DNA from: Methylobacteriaceae bacterium
GTDB lineage: Bacteria > Pseudomonadota > Alphaproteobacteria > Rhizobiales > Beijerinckiaceae
DNA: 64,000 nucleotides
Assembly (NCBI GenBank): GCA_020638195.1
Contig: JACKJC010000001.1
Span: 299,001-363,000, forward strand
Reading direction: 5' to 3'
Positions 23,474-31,633 of this stretch are shown piece by piece (the first letter of the stretch is position 1; each line of letters opens with the position of its first letter). The position numbers were made by a program, and so were the translations under genes. The notes below the pieces were generated by a model. That model searched no databases. It was not told where the DNA came from and saw only the letters and a program-made list of their open reading frames with translations.

Positions 23474-26002
23474 CTAACGTTCGGCCTTGTTCTCGAACAA
23501 CTCTTCTTGGAGGTCCAGAGAATCTTCTTCTTGGAAAGGATCGCTTGCAATGATGCGAACGCCGGCACCGTCAAGCGTAGCGGCCACATTAATTTTTCTG
23601 CCGCCAAGAGAAAGCTCGACTTCGGTGCCGCCGAAAGACAATAGCTTCGGAAAAGATATAAGAGCCTCTGAACCTTCCACGGCAACTATCCCGAGATCGC
23701 GCAGCGATATTGAGGGCTGCGGTTCCCCAACCATATTCGGAACTTCTTCTCGCCCAGGCGTTGGGCGTGCGGTCTCAAGCAAGACGGTCTGATGCTCAAA
23801 CCCGCCCCTCTTCTGACGCTTATCGAGCGCGGCCGCGAGGAGCGCGTCCCAATCAATCCCGTTGGTAATTGCTAAGCCCCGGACCACCTCGAGGACATCT
23901 GCCAGCTCTTCAAGCTTTTCGGTAGGTTCGCGAGCAGCATTTAGCTCTAGGCCTTCCTCGAAGAGCTTTCCGATAAGTGCAACTGATGCTTCTTCCGCCG
24001 GGAGGCGTCCGAAGCTGACGCGCTCGCCCTTCGCCTGGATGTTGTGCGGAATGGCGTCACGAACAACTTTGTAGTGCCGATGGCGCCCGCGGACGCGCGG
24101 ATATTTGGGCTGCGGAACAAGCACAAGGATGCCGGCGCTGCGTAAGCGATAGTAGGCATGCCCCAAAATTGAACCCTCGAGTTCGACTGGAAGGCTTCGC
24201 TTGGCCGCGATCGCGACCACTCGATCAAGGAAGGCTTCATCGTCCCGGACAAGCTCAACTTCGGGGGAAACTTGAATGATGAAGCTGCCCTTCTTGTGAT
24301 CGATCAGATCAAGGTCAGCGAGGTTGCGTGCGCGAGCGGTCGGCAACGCTGGTCGAGCGGCAAGTTCAATCCCGGCGTATTCCTTCGACCGAAACCACGG
24401 GAGATGTTGGCCCATCCCCAATTCGGCCGGCAAATCGCAGAACCACATAATTTGCGCGCGATCTTTGATTTTTCGGGCCACCGCGACCGTCTCAAGCGCC
24501 AGATGCCGTAAGGCTTCGCGAGAGAGAACGCGGTCACGGCCGTACTGTCGCGCGACGCCGACATATCGCCAGTCGCCATCCTCCTGCTCCTGCAAAAAGT
24601 CTGGCTTGTAGCGAATTTGCGCCGCGGCTTCTTCGCCAGTGCGGGCGTCGATCTGCAGGGTATCGTGAGGCAAGAATTGAAGGCCGTCCGGTAGGCCCCA
24701 GAGGCAGTCAATCTGGACATAGTCATCGCCTGGCGAATAGTAGCTCCAAGCGGCCGCGCGCGCCGGGATATAGCGATGGAGAATGATTGCCAGCTCGTTT
24801 GCGCTTGCCCCTTTGGCAGCCATCGTTGTGAGCGTTTGCCGGATCCACTTTGCGGCGGCCGCGCCATCGACAGTGTGCGTCCGCGGCAGATTGAAGCCCC
24901 GCACGGCGGCGTTTAGACAATCAGTTCGCAATACGGCGCGGCCACCGGTGAGTGCATCAATTTCGTCGGCAAGTTGTCGTTCGCCGTCCTGCCGCCCTAA
25001 GATGCCTTCGAGCTGATCGCCTGCCGCGAAGAAAAGACGGTGTCGTGGCGGCTCTGGGCCAGTCCAAAAGTCGCGAACGTTTTGAAGCTTTCGCCAAGGC
25101 AGATCAGCTTGAACTCGATAGAGCGAAAATATTGGATCGCCCACCGCTTCCTGGGAAGGCACCTTCGAGACCCGCGCTTCAGGCATAACGTGAGGGTTGA
25201 CCCCGGAGGAGGTCGGGCTCTCCTGGTCGAGTTGCACGATCCAAAGCTGTCCATTCGATGCGCACCATTCGAGATGAGACCGGCTGTCGATCCGCAGATT
25301 GACCCAGTGACACGCGCGTCTGAGTGCCGGTGCGATGTCGCTCTGCGACCCCAGCGACAGCGGCTTCATTTCATCGGGAGGAGCGGCGAATTTTGAGTTC
25401 AGGCCGCGGTCCGGCGCGAATGCCGGCGTCTGGACTCCGAACTTCCATTGGTTTCGAGTTGCACTGACGCGAATCTCATTGGAAACGTGACCTGAAAATT
25501 CAGGCATCACGTACCGCTGCAAACAAATTCCCATCGCAGAATGACGGCCGCGGCTCACGAAGTGGCCGTAGATTTCCTGCATTGCGGCGATCAGATCCTC
25601 AACTGGCGCATTGGAGCGCACTCGCCGGGATTGGTAGAGCCCACGATCGTCGAGACCTTCGCCGACGGCGCTAGATCGAACGATAATTCCCTCTGGAGAA
25701 ATCGCTGCCAGTACCGCGAATGCCCGATGCAGGTTGACACCCTTGCGTCGCGCGCGGGAAACCCATTCGGTGGGGTCAGAGGCCCACTCGTCAGACACCC
25801 AAGCTGGGATTGCCACATAGGGCGGCACCCAAGCCGGTGCTAAGATCTGCAGTCCGGCGACCTTTGTGCCGTAGTGCAAAATCGTCGAGAAAAAATCATG
25901 CGAGGCAGTCTGGCTCCCTGGCATCAGCGAGGGATGAAAAAGCAAGCCAGTTACACGACGGTGCGACCGGCTTACTGCGCTATCCCCCGAAGACTGAATC
26001 AT
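23474..26002 (-). CDS. ATP-grasp (PPDK N-terminal-like) and MazG-like fusion protein
   Basis: 842 aa. The first third resembles the ATP-grasp domain of PEP synthase/pyruvate phosphate dikinase: GTKVAGLQIL near residue 45, IIVRSSAVGEGLDDRG at about 107-121, and ICLQRYVMPEFSGHVSNE. The middle (about 300-640) is unassigned. Around 643-745, HYKVVRDAIPHNIQAKGE begins a MazG/phosphoribosyl-ATP-pyrophosphohydrolase-like region with the acidic metal pattern EEGLELNAA...EELADVLEVV. The last 90 residues look beta-rich and end in an acidic tail. It probably binds and hydrolyses nucleotides. ATG overlaps the stop of the membrane-protein gene (ATGA). No PEP/pyruvate domain with a phospho-His was recognised, so a central-metabolic role is unlikely. 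Confidence 0.7.
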   Translation of the reverse strand: MIQSSGDSAVSRSHRRVTGLLFHPSLMPGSQTASHDFFSTILHYGTKVAGLQILAPAWVPPYVAIPAWVSDEWASDPTEWVSRARRKGVNLHRAFAVLAAISPEGIIVRSSAVGEGLDDRGLYQSRRVRSNAPVEDLIAAMQEIYGHFVSRGRHSAMGICLQRYVMPEFSGHVSNEIRVSATRNQWKFGVQTPAFAPDRGLNSKFAAPPDEMKPLSLGSQSDIAPALRRACHWVNLRIDSRSHLEWCASNGQLWIVQLDQESPTSSGVNPHVMPEARVSKVPSQEAVGDPIFSLYRVQADLPWRKLQNVRDFWTGPEPPRHRLFFAAGDQLEGILGRQDGERQLADEIDALTGGRAVLRTDCLNAAVRGFNLPRTHTVDGAAAAKWIRQTLTTMAAKGASANELAIILHRYIPARAAAWSYYSPGDDYVQIDCLWGLPDGLQFLPHDTLQIDARTGEEAAAQIRYKPDFLQEQEDGDWRYVGVARQYGRDRVLSREALRHLALETVAVARKIKDRAQIMWFCDLPAELGMGQHLPWFRSKEYAGIELAARPALPTARARNLADLDLIDHKKGSFIIQVSPEVELVRDDEAFLDRVVAIAAKRSLPVELEGSILGHAYYRLRSAGILVLVPQPKYPRVRGRHRHYKVVRDAIPHNIQAKGERVSFGRLPAEEASVALIGKLFEEGLELNAAREPTEKLEELADVLEVVRGLAITNGIDWDALLAAALDKRQKRGGFEHQTVLLETARPTPGREEVPNMVGEPQPSISLRDLGIVAVEGSEALISFPKLLSFGGTEVELSLGGRKINVAATLDGAGVRIIASDPFQEEDSLDLQEELFENKAER

Positions 26003-26709
26003 TCAGTTGTCTGCCGCGCGTCGGGCGCGATGTACGCGCTGCCTTTCGGATCGTCGACCGTGCCGAACCACTTATGGGCAAGCTTCTGGAGCGACGCCAA
26101 GACGTTGTCCGAAAAGTAGCCGATAAGCCAAGCGACCCCAGCAGCCCCGTAGAAATTGGAAAAGAATTTCGCATCGATGAGCGACAGTAGCCCTGAGGCG
26201 ACGAGCATCGACACAAATACGGCGACAGAGCCGGACATGTGCGGCACGATGAGACGCCACAACACCCGATCCCGATTCCAAGAGCCTTTAGCTACCGAAT
26301 GGTAGAGCCACTTCAGCGCAAAACACGAACCGCCTGTCATTCCGCTAAAACCGACCGCCATCCATAACAAGAAAGTACGGTCTTTGGGGTAGCTGAATGG
26401 GATGCCGAAAAGTGGTATAGCCTGATTATCGGGCGGCGGCTTAGGGGCGACGTGATAGCCGATCCAGATGAGCCCAGCTGTGCAGGTCAGCAGAATAAGA
26501 ACGAGATACGCGAACTCGATCCCAATCTGTAGCCACGCGGACCAAGGATATCGGCTGGCCCATTCACCAAGTTTGCGATGATCGAGATTATTGTCGATCT
26601 CGGCTACGGCGGCGGGGATTACCGCGTGGTCGCAATCGCTGCCACCGGGCGCAGCAGGTCCAGCGTCTCGCGAACCTGTGTTGGCTGCGGATGCTTCCGG
26701 TAATCCCAT
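25999..26709 (-). CDS. Four-helix membrane protein of unknown function
   Basis: 236 aa. Predicted membrane segments by eye: about 62-85 (FAYLVLILLTCTAGLIWIGY), 112-134 (FLLWMAVGFSGMTGG), 157-178 (SVAVFVSMLVASGLL) and 186-204 (AAGVAWLIGYFS). The first 60 residues and the tail (WFGTVDDPKG) are polar and probably cytoplasmic. The ATG at 26709, after AGGGG, lies 91 nt inside the 3' end of the HIT gene, a long overlap with no later in-frame start before the first helix. Its stop overlaps the ATP-grasp/MazG start. No family was recognised; in the operon it could be the membrane-damaging or anchoring component. Confidence 0.65.
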   Translation of the reverse strand: MGLPEASAANTGSRDAGPAAPGGSDCDHAVIPAAVAEIDNNLDHRKLGEWASRYPWSAWLQIGIEFAYLVLILLTCTAGLIWIGYHVAPKPPPDNQAIPLFGIPFSYPKDRTFLLWMAVGFSGMTGGSCFALKWLYHSVAKGSWNRDRVLWRLIVPHMSGSVAVFVSMLVASGLLSLIDAKFFSNFYGAAGVAWLIGYFSDNVLASLQKLAHKWFGTVDDPKGSAYIAPDARQTTE

Positions 26710-27272
26710 TGCGCCCCTATCCCAAGCTCATCGGCAATCACGCGCCGAAGCCACTGCGAGACCGGCTGGATCACCTCGCCAATCATAGGCCGGCGATCAC
26801 CACGGCTCCAGAGGGCAACATATTCTCCATCTTTCGGCAATGCGTCGAAGGGAGGCGCAGTGTCTCGAGCCGCACGCCAAGCAATTCCGGCGTCAGGCCG
26901 GGCAAGAGCGGCAGCAACCAGATCAAAAGGCAGCGGCACAACATGCAGATGCGCCTGATCGACCCCACACCCCGTCAGGCTTCCCTTTGCGCGACTGCCA
27001 TGCTCGAAGAAGAAGACTTCTTGCCCGATGCGGGCGAGCTTGTCCGCAATCTGGAGTGCGATTTCGTCTAGCTCCCCGCGTTCGCTTGCGTCGGTTTGGG
27101 ACAGGTTCAACATCGGCCGCCGCGGCACAAGCAACGTCCAACCGGCCACCAAGGAGCCAGCGGACGGTACCGCCACAAAACGCTCGGTGCGGAGGATTTC
27201 CCGATCCCATAGAGCTTCAGAGCGAGGCAAGGAATCGTCAATGATCCACGCAAATCGCGTGTTGTCGCCCAT
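26619..27272 (-). CDS. HIT-superfamily protein (nucleotide hydrolase/transferase-like)
   Basis: 217 aa from the ATG at 27272 (MGDNTRFAWIIDDSLP), after a GGGAG a little far upstream; a longer start at 27314 is possible but sits next to a TATTAT sequence that looks like a -10 element. Residues 38-57 (AGSLVAGWTLLVPRRPML) and GCGVDQAHLHVVPLP at about 101-115 are the HIT fold. The canonical HxHxH triad reads Q-A-H-L-H here: the first His is Gln, while the nucleophile-equivalent His108 and His110 are kept. Such proteins split dinucleoside polyphosphates or AMP-conjugates. First gene of the three-gene operon. Confidence 0.7.
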   Translation of the reverse strand: MGDNTRFAWIIDDSLPRSEALWDREILRTERFVAVPSAGSLVAGWTLLVPRRPMLNLSQTDASERGELDEIALQIADKLARIGQEVFFFEHGSRAKGSLTGCGVDQAHLHVVPLPFDLVAAALARPDAGIAWRAARDTAPPFDALPKDGEYVALWSRGDRRPMIGEVIQPVSQWLRRVIADELGIGAQWDYRKHPQPTQVRETLDLLRPVAAIATTR

Positions 27273-27426
27273 CTGACCCGCGTCTCCCTCGCCACCTGCG
27301 GCGCACGTTCCCATATAATAGTAGCCAACCTTTCAACAAGAAAGGGATTTGTCGAGCTGAACGTGCCCGCCTTGGAAGCGCGCCGCAGTCCGATTGCAGA
27401 GGCCAAGTCGGCCGGCTGCCAGTTGC

Positions 27427-27804
27427 CTATCGAGCCGCGAGCCGCTGCAAGTCGCGCATGATCGCGTCCACTGCGCGGATGTCCAGCCCGACGCCGTCAT
27501 AGGGCTCGACGCCGCCGATCTCCTCACCGCCGACGAATGCGACGCCTTCGCCATCGGGATGGATGGCTGAAAGCAGCCGCACCTTACGCAAGATGTCCGG
27601 CAGGCCCAGCGCGGGGCATGCCAACAGGCGATGGGCGAACTCCGCGACCGCTGACGAGCAGCGCTTCAGTTCGACCTCGCGCATGGCGAACTCCCGCGTC
27701 CCGTCTGCGGCGTCCACGGCGGCAAGGGCGGCGCGCTCCTTCTTGATCGCCGACTCGAGGTCGCGCGCGACGGTTTCGGTCAGGTTGATCACGGTGTGCA
27801 GCAT
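27427..27804 (-). CDS. Hypothetical protein
   Basis: 125 aa from the ATG at 27804 with GGAG seven nucleotides upstream; an ATG four codons earlier is also possible. The N-terminal half is a long amphipathic helix (LTETVARDLESAIKKERAAL), the C-terminal half is mixed (LLACPALGLPDILRKVRLLS, FVGGEEIGGVEPYDG). No family was recognised. It precedes the HIT operon by 154 nt on the same strand and is divergent from the PLD operon, so it may be a small regulator or accessory of either. Confidence 0.5.
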   Translation of the reverse strand: MLHTVINLTETVARDLESAIKKERAALAAVDAADGTREFAMREVELKRCSSAVAEFAHRLLACPALGLPDILRKVRLLSAIHPDGEGVAFVGGEEIGGVEPYDGVGLDIRAVDAIMRDLQRLAAR

Positions 27805-28128
27805 GCTATTCTCCATCCGGTTTCCGAAGACGAACTGCCGTCCTTCTCGCGGAAAGCGTGCTGCAACTCGTCATTGGGATGCAATCGGGAGCTTTCCTTG
27901 GGAAAATTCCCCAATTTGGTCGCGATGGATTCGATCGGCTGGCAAGGCACGTCAGGCTCGAAATCCCGCGTGCTGAATCTGAAACTCGCCGCCTATGAGC
28001 AATTCAATACCTAATCGGTTCGCGCACGGCGTCCCACTTCCGCGCACGTTCGCAGGAACGGCTTGACGAGTCCGGGTGGGTGCACATCTGACTCGCGCCA
28101 AGGGTTGGATTTCCTGTATTCCACTGCA
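27805..28128. other. Divergent intergenic region between the two cargo operons
   Basis: 324 nt without a convincing gene. It must hold promoters for the hypothetical protein (minus) and the PLD operon (plus). The only symmetry noticed is TTGGG-N7-CCCAA at 27898-27914, in an A/T-rich patch. No clear -35/-10 pair could be fixed. Confidence 0.4.
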
Positions 28129-29829
28129 ATGCATTCGACCGCTGCCGCTGCACCGGCCGGCCCGCCAGCGCTGTGGCCGGCCCTTATTGCGGGCGACTAC
28201 CACGCTGGCGTGGTGCGCCTTGTTACGCTCGCGCACGACCGGGTCAGCCACCTGCTGTTCGCATCCGTCGAACTTCTGCCGAGCGAGATGCCTGTTCCGC
28301 CCGCCCCAACCGATGGCGGCTGGTGGCATAATTTCGGGACCGGACGGCTCTGCGTCAGTCGCACCGCGCTCCCCCTGGCGAAAGCGCTCGCTTGGTATGA
28401 GGCTTTGAAAAATGGCCAGGCTACCGTGCCGGGCCAGGCTTTCGCGATCACCACTTCCGCGCTAGGCGCCGAACCCGACTATGACGGGTTTGTGTTCCAT
28501 GAGGAGCCGCTGCCGTTCTCACCCTCCTGGCATGGCCGGCCGCGGCTGCACCGACTGGTGCCGATGGCGGCGCTTGCCGAGCCGGTCCAGACGCTGCGCG
28601 ATGGCGTGGTCCACGTCAACGCTCACGGCAGGGCCCGACAATGGCTCCGTGACCGCGTCCATTTCGACCTGCTGGCCTATGATGACTGGCTGGGCGCAGG
28701 GGTGTTGATCGCGCCCAATCCGCTGCTTCGCAACTTTGGCGCGCGCATCGTCGATCGGAATGTGACGCCTGAGACCCTGGAGCTTGGCGGAACCCCGCGG
28801 CGGGGTGCCGACATCAATTCGTTGCGAATGGTCGTTGAGGAAGTTCGCGCGGGTGCGCCAGGGTGGCGCGCTGAGGGCTCGCCGAATAGCCTGGGCCGGT
28901 ACCGCGCGCCCGCGCGCTCCCAGGTCGCGATGGTGCGAGAAGAGCTATTCTGCCCCGTGCGCGGCGTCCTGGATCGTACGCCGCCGGCCCACTTCTTCCG
29001 CAGTCTGTCTATCACCTCGTCCGTCGTCGTCGACAACCGCGCCCGGCAGGTCGCTCCGCCCTCGCGGGCCCCGGATGCGGGAACCCGCACGGTTTACGTC
29101 CGGCCCAACCCGCAGCAACCGGCGGAGCCCGCAGCGACGCCTCTGCGCGCGCTTGAACGGCTCCTGGAAGCGCGCGCCGAGCGCCAGGGTGCCTACCGTC
29201 CGGCAGAGGCCCCGCAAAGCCCGGCTGGTGTTCGCTTGCTCGAGAACAACCGCGAAGAGACCGTCGACTGGATCCGCGGGCTAATCGCCAGCGCGCGCTC
29301 CCACGTCCTGTTCGTGGATCCGTATCTGGACGCCGATGATTTGCAGGAATTCGCGACGGCCACGCAGTACCAGGGCGTCGCTGTTCGCGGCCTAATCAAC
29401 CCTCGGCCCCGCCGTCATCGGCGTGTCGACGCCGATGGCGAGCGCTTCGGTGATCTCATGCTGAAAAAGATCGAGTCGCTCCGCGACCCGGCGCAGGAAT
29501 TGGGCGAGATAGATATTCGGGTGGCGCGAGGCCGTCGCCTACACGACCGCTTCCTCCAGATTGACGACGTCATTTGGCACGCCGGCCATTCCTTCAACAT
29601 GATGGGAGACGGCGAGATCAGTCTGATGACGCGCGTCGCTCAACCGGCTGAACTGGCTCAGGCGCTGGCCGAAGCCTTCGCCGAAGCTGAGTCATTCGAA
29701 GCGTGGTGGGCTGGCAGGCCACCGCCGGTCTGGTCGCTGTGGCACGAGGCCGGCCACCAACTGCGTCGTCTGGCTAAATGGATCGAGCGCCCGCGGTCGG
29801 GTCAGACGCAAGGGAACGTGGATGACTGA
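28129..29829 (+). CDS. Phospholipase D-like protein of a putative defence operon (VPA1262-type N-terminus)
   Basis: 566 aa from the ATG at 28129; no good ribosome-binding site, and a TTG at 28063 after AGGAACG is an alternative start. The N-terminal half (GVVRLVTLAHDRVSHLLFAS...GWWHNFGTGRLCVSRTALPL) recalls the VPA1262-type domain I associate with accessory islands, though I cannot verify this. The C-terminal part (about 380-510) is a single PLD-like repeat: HVLFVDPYLDADDLQEFA and, near residue 472, LHDRFLQIDDVIWHAGHSFN. The motif is HxR instead of HxK, as in several PLD-like proteins of this type. Likely a nuclease or phosphodiesterase. It overlaps the next gene by 8 nt. Confidence 0.65.
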   Translation: MHSTAAAAPAGPPALWPALIAGDYHAGVVRLVTLAHDRVSHLLFASVELLPSEMPVPPAPTDGGWWHNFGTGRLCVSRTALPLAKALAWYEALKNGQATVPGQAFAITTSALGAEPDYDGFVFHEEPLPFSPSWHGRPRLHRLVPMAALAEPVQTLRDGVVHVNAHGRARQWLRDRVHFDLLAYDDWLGAGVLIAPNPLLRNFGARIVDRNVTPETLELGGTPRRGADINSLRMVVEEVRAGAPGWRAEGSPNSLGRYRAPARSQVAMVREELFCPVRGVLDRTPPAHFFRSLSITSSVVVDNRARQVAPPSRAPDAGTRTVYVRPNPQQPAEPAATPLRALERLLEARAERQGAYRPAEAPQSPAGVRLLENNREETVDWIRGLIASARSHVLFVDPYLDADDLQEFATATQYQGVAVRGLINPRPRRHRRVDADGERFGDLMLKKIESLRDPAQELGEIDIRVARGRRLHDRFLQIDDVIWHAGHSFNMMGDGEISLMTRVAQPAELAQALAEAFAEAESFEAWWAGRPPPVWSLWHEAGHQLRRLAKWIERPRSGQTQGNVDD

Positions 29830-31609
29830 TGGGTTGACCCTTGCGGAGCCCAAAGACGGCGCCGCCGCCTTGGCCGCCACCCTAGCGTGGATCGGCACGT
29901 CCGAGGGCTCGGATGAACCTTTTTCACCGGGTTTGAAGCCGCTGGACGCCTCGGGCTCGCCCCAGACCTTGGCCGAATATCTCGCGTCGGAAAATCTGCC
30001 TGATTGGCGTAACTTGATCGTTGCCACGGCCAGTCCGGGCCTGCCTCAACACATTGACCCAGCCCTCACTTGGTTGATGGCGCATGCTGCCCTCGAAATT
30101 GCCGTGGCGGCGACCCGGACGGGCCTATTCTACGCGGTCGATGAGCTTCAAATGCTCGGCAAGGTCAGCGATGCAAACCTCGCGGCGGCAATACGCGCTC
30201 GCATCGGAGGCGCACTCAACGCCGACCTGCTCTTGAAGAGATTGCAGGCGCGTTTGCAAAGCCTTTGGGAGAGTCGTCTGAACAATCGCCTGCGAGAGTA
30301 TGCCGAAAGGACCGCGGGGGAGGTGCTAAAAACGCGCGACCTATGGCCCCGTCACGACGGAATGCCTATGGGCGATGGCTGGGCGCATCAGGCAGCGGCT
30401 GCTCTTTGGCCCGAGCGCTACATGGCGATGCTGACGGAACTGCCCTCGTTATTTCAATCTGGGTTCGCCGAGCCCCTAGAGCCGCTCGACGTCGACCGGG
30501 TCGCGACCTTAATTCGCGCCTGCCCAGCGATCTTTTCGGACGATGGCGCGCCCTTGGGCGCAGTCGTTCCATTCGTGCTGCTCGAGGCGATCGAGTGGCA
30601 TCTCCATGTCATGGCAGCAGACGACCCGCCGAGTGCCGAGGCGGGCGTCGACCGGCTCTTGGAGGCTGTGTTGTTGCGACCCGACGGGCACTGGCTGGGG
30701 CGGGCTTGGCTGCAGCGAATCATATGGCGCGACACTCCCCGTCGAGCCGGCCGCGCGCAGGCCGATGTCGACGCCGAACGCTCAGTCCGTGACCGCTTAC
30801 TCGGCGGCCTCTCCTCCAACATCGCGCCCCTCGGCCCAGCGGCATTCAATTGGATCCGCGCCGAAGAGCCCCTTTGGGTAGTTGATCGCATCTTGGCGGA
30901 GGCATCTATCTTAGGGGCGCATGGCGATCCCGCTGCTGCGGCCGAGGTCTTAGCAAACGGAGTCCGGCAGGGGCTGGTCACGGCTACGGGCCGTGCAGAG
31001 GGAATGACCACACGCTCGACCGAGTCCAACGTGGTCGCCAACGTCTTGTCCCATACCGCGAACCTCGCCAGTTGGTTCAGGACCCTATGGCGAGACACCT
31101 ACGAAGTGCGCGAGTCGCTGAGCTACCCTGTGCAGCGCGACCTCGACAACCCCGCCTATCCGGCGCTCGCCTGGGCTTTGAATGGCTTGAACGCCTCGGA
31201 GCACACGCCAGTCGATCAGGCTGCGCTCTGGCGTGAAATCGCCAGCGCTGTGTTTGAAACACAGCAGATTGATCCGAACGCGTCGCTGTTCAACGGCCCA
31301 TTGCCGTCAATCACTAGCGTTACTGTGCAGCTGGGCGCGGCCCTCGCCGCGCGCGGCATCCTTGAGATTGACGATTTGGCGCGATTTATGCGCGATCAAC
31401 TCGACCCAACCGCTGAGAACCTCCGGCTTTGGCAGCTAGTTCGTTCAGCGGCATCTGATGCTCTAACTCTCGAAATCGGACGAAAAGTTGGAGCCGCGGT
31501 CGTGCGCGAGGCAATCGAAACCGCCCTCAAAGAGCCGCAGCCCAGCTGGGCAATAGCTTTGGACGCTGTTGCCCGGGAGAACCTTCAAGACTTCGCACAG
31601 CGGCTATGA
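29822..31609 (+). CDS. Unknown partner of the PLD-like protein, largely helical
   Basis: 595 aa, starting inside the 3' end of the PLD gene (ATGACTGA overlap), so it is translationally coupled to it. The sequence is rich in Ala, Leu, Glu and Arg and reads as helical repeats throughout (for example LLKRLQARLQSLWESRLNNR and LEIAVAATRTGLFYAVDELQ). No signal peptide, membrane segment or catalytic motif was recognised. It converges on a small exported-protein gene with 24 nt between stops. The coupling implies a complex with the PLD-like protein, perhaps as sensor or scaffold; this is inference. Confidence 0.6.
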   Translation: MTDGLTLAEPKDGAAALAATLAWIGTSEGSDEPFSPGLKPLDASGSPQTLAEYLASENLPDWRNLIVATASPGLPQHIDPALTWLMAHAALEIAVAATRTGLFYAVDELQMLGKVSDANLAAAIRARIGGALNADLLLKRLQARLQSLWESRLNNRLREYAERTAGEVLKTRDLWPRHDGMPMGDGWAHQAAAALWPERYMAMLTELPSLFQSGFAEPLEPLDVDRVATLIRACPAIFSDDGAPLGAVVPFVLLEAIEWHLHVMAADDPPSAEAGVDRLLEAVLLRPDGHWLGRAWLQRIIWRDTPRRAGRAQADVDAERSVRDRLLGGLSSNIAPLGPAAFNWIRAEEPLWVVDRILAEASILGAHGDPAAAAEVLANGVRQGLVTATGRAEGMTTRSTESNVVANVLSHTANLASWFRTLWRDTYEVRESLSYPVQRDLDNPAYPALAWALNGLNASEHTPVDQAALWREIASAVFETQQIDPNASLFNGPLPSITSVTVQLGAALAARGILEIDDLARFMRDQLDPTAENLRLWQLVRSAASDALTLEIGRKVGAAVVREAIETALKEPQPSWAIALDAVARENLQDFAQRL

Positions 31610-31633
31610 GGCTCACGGCAAACTGCGCTGCCA

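Noticed and set aside
27333..27554. A 73-aa frame overlapping the 125-aa hypothetical gene
   Set aside because: No ribosome-binding site or conserved features; the longer frame with GGAG before its start explains the region better.
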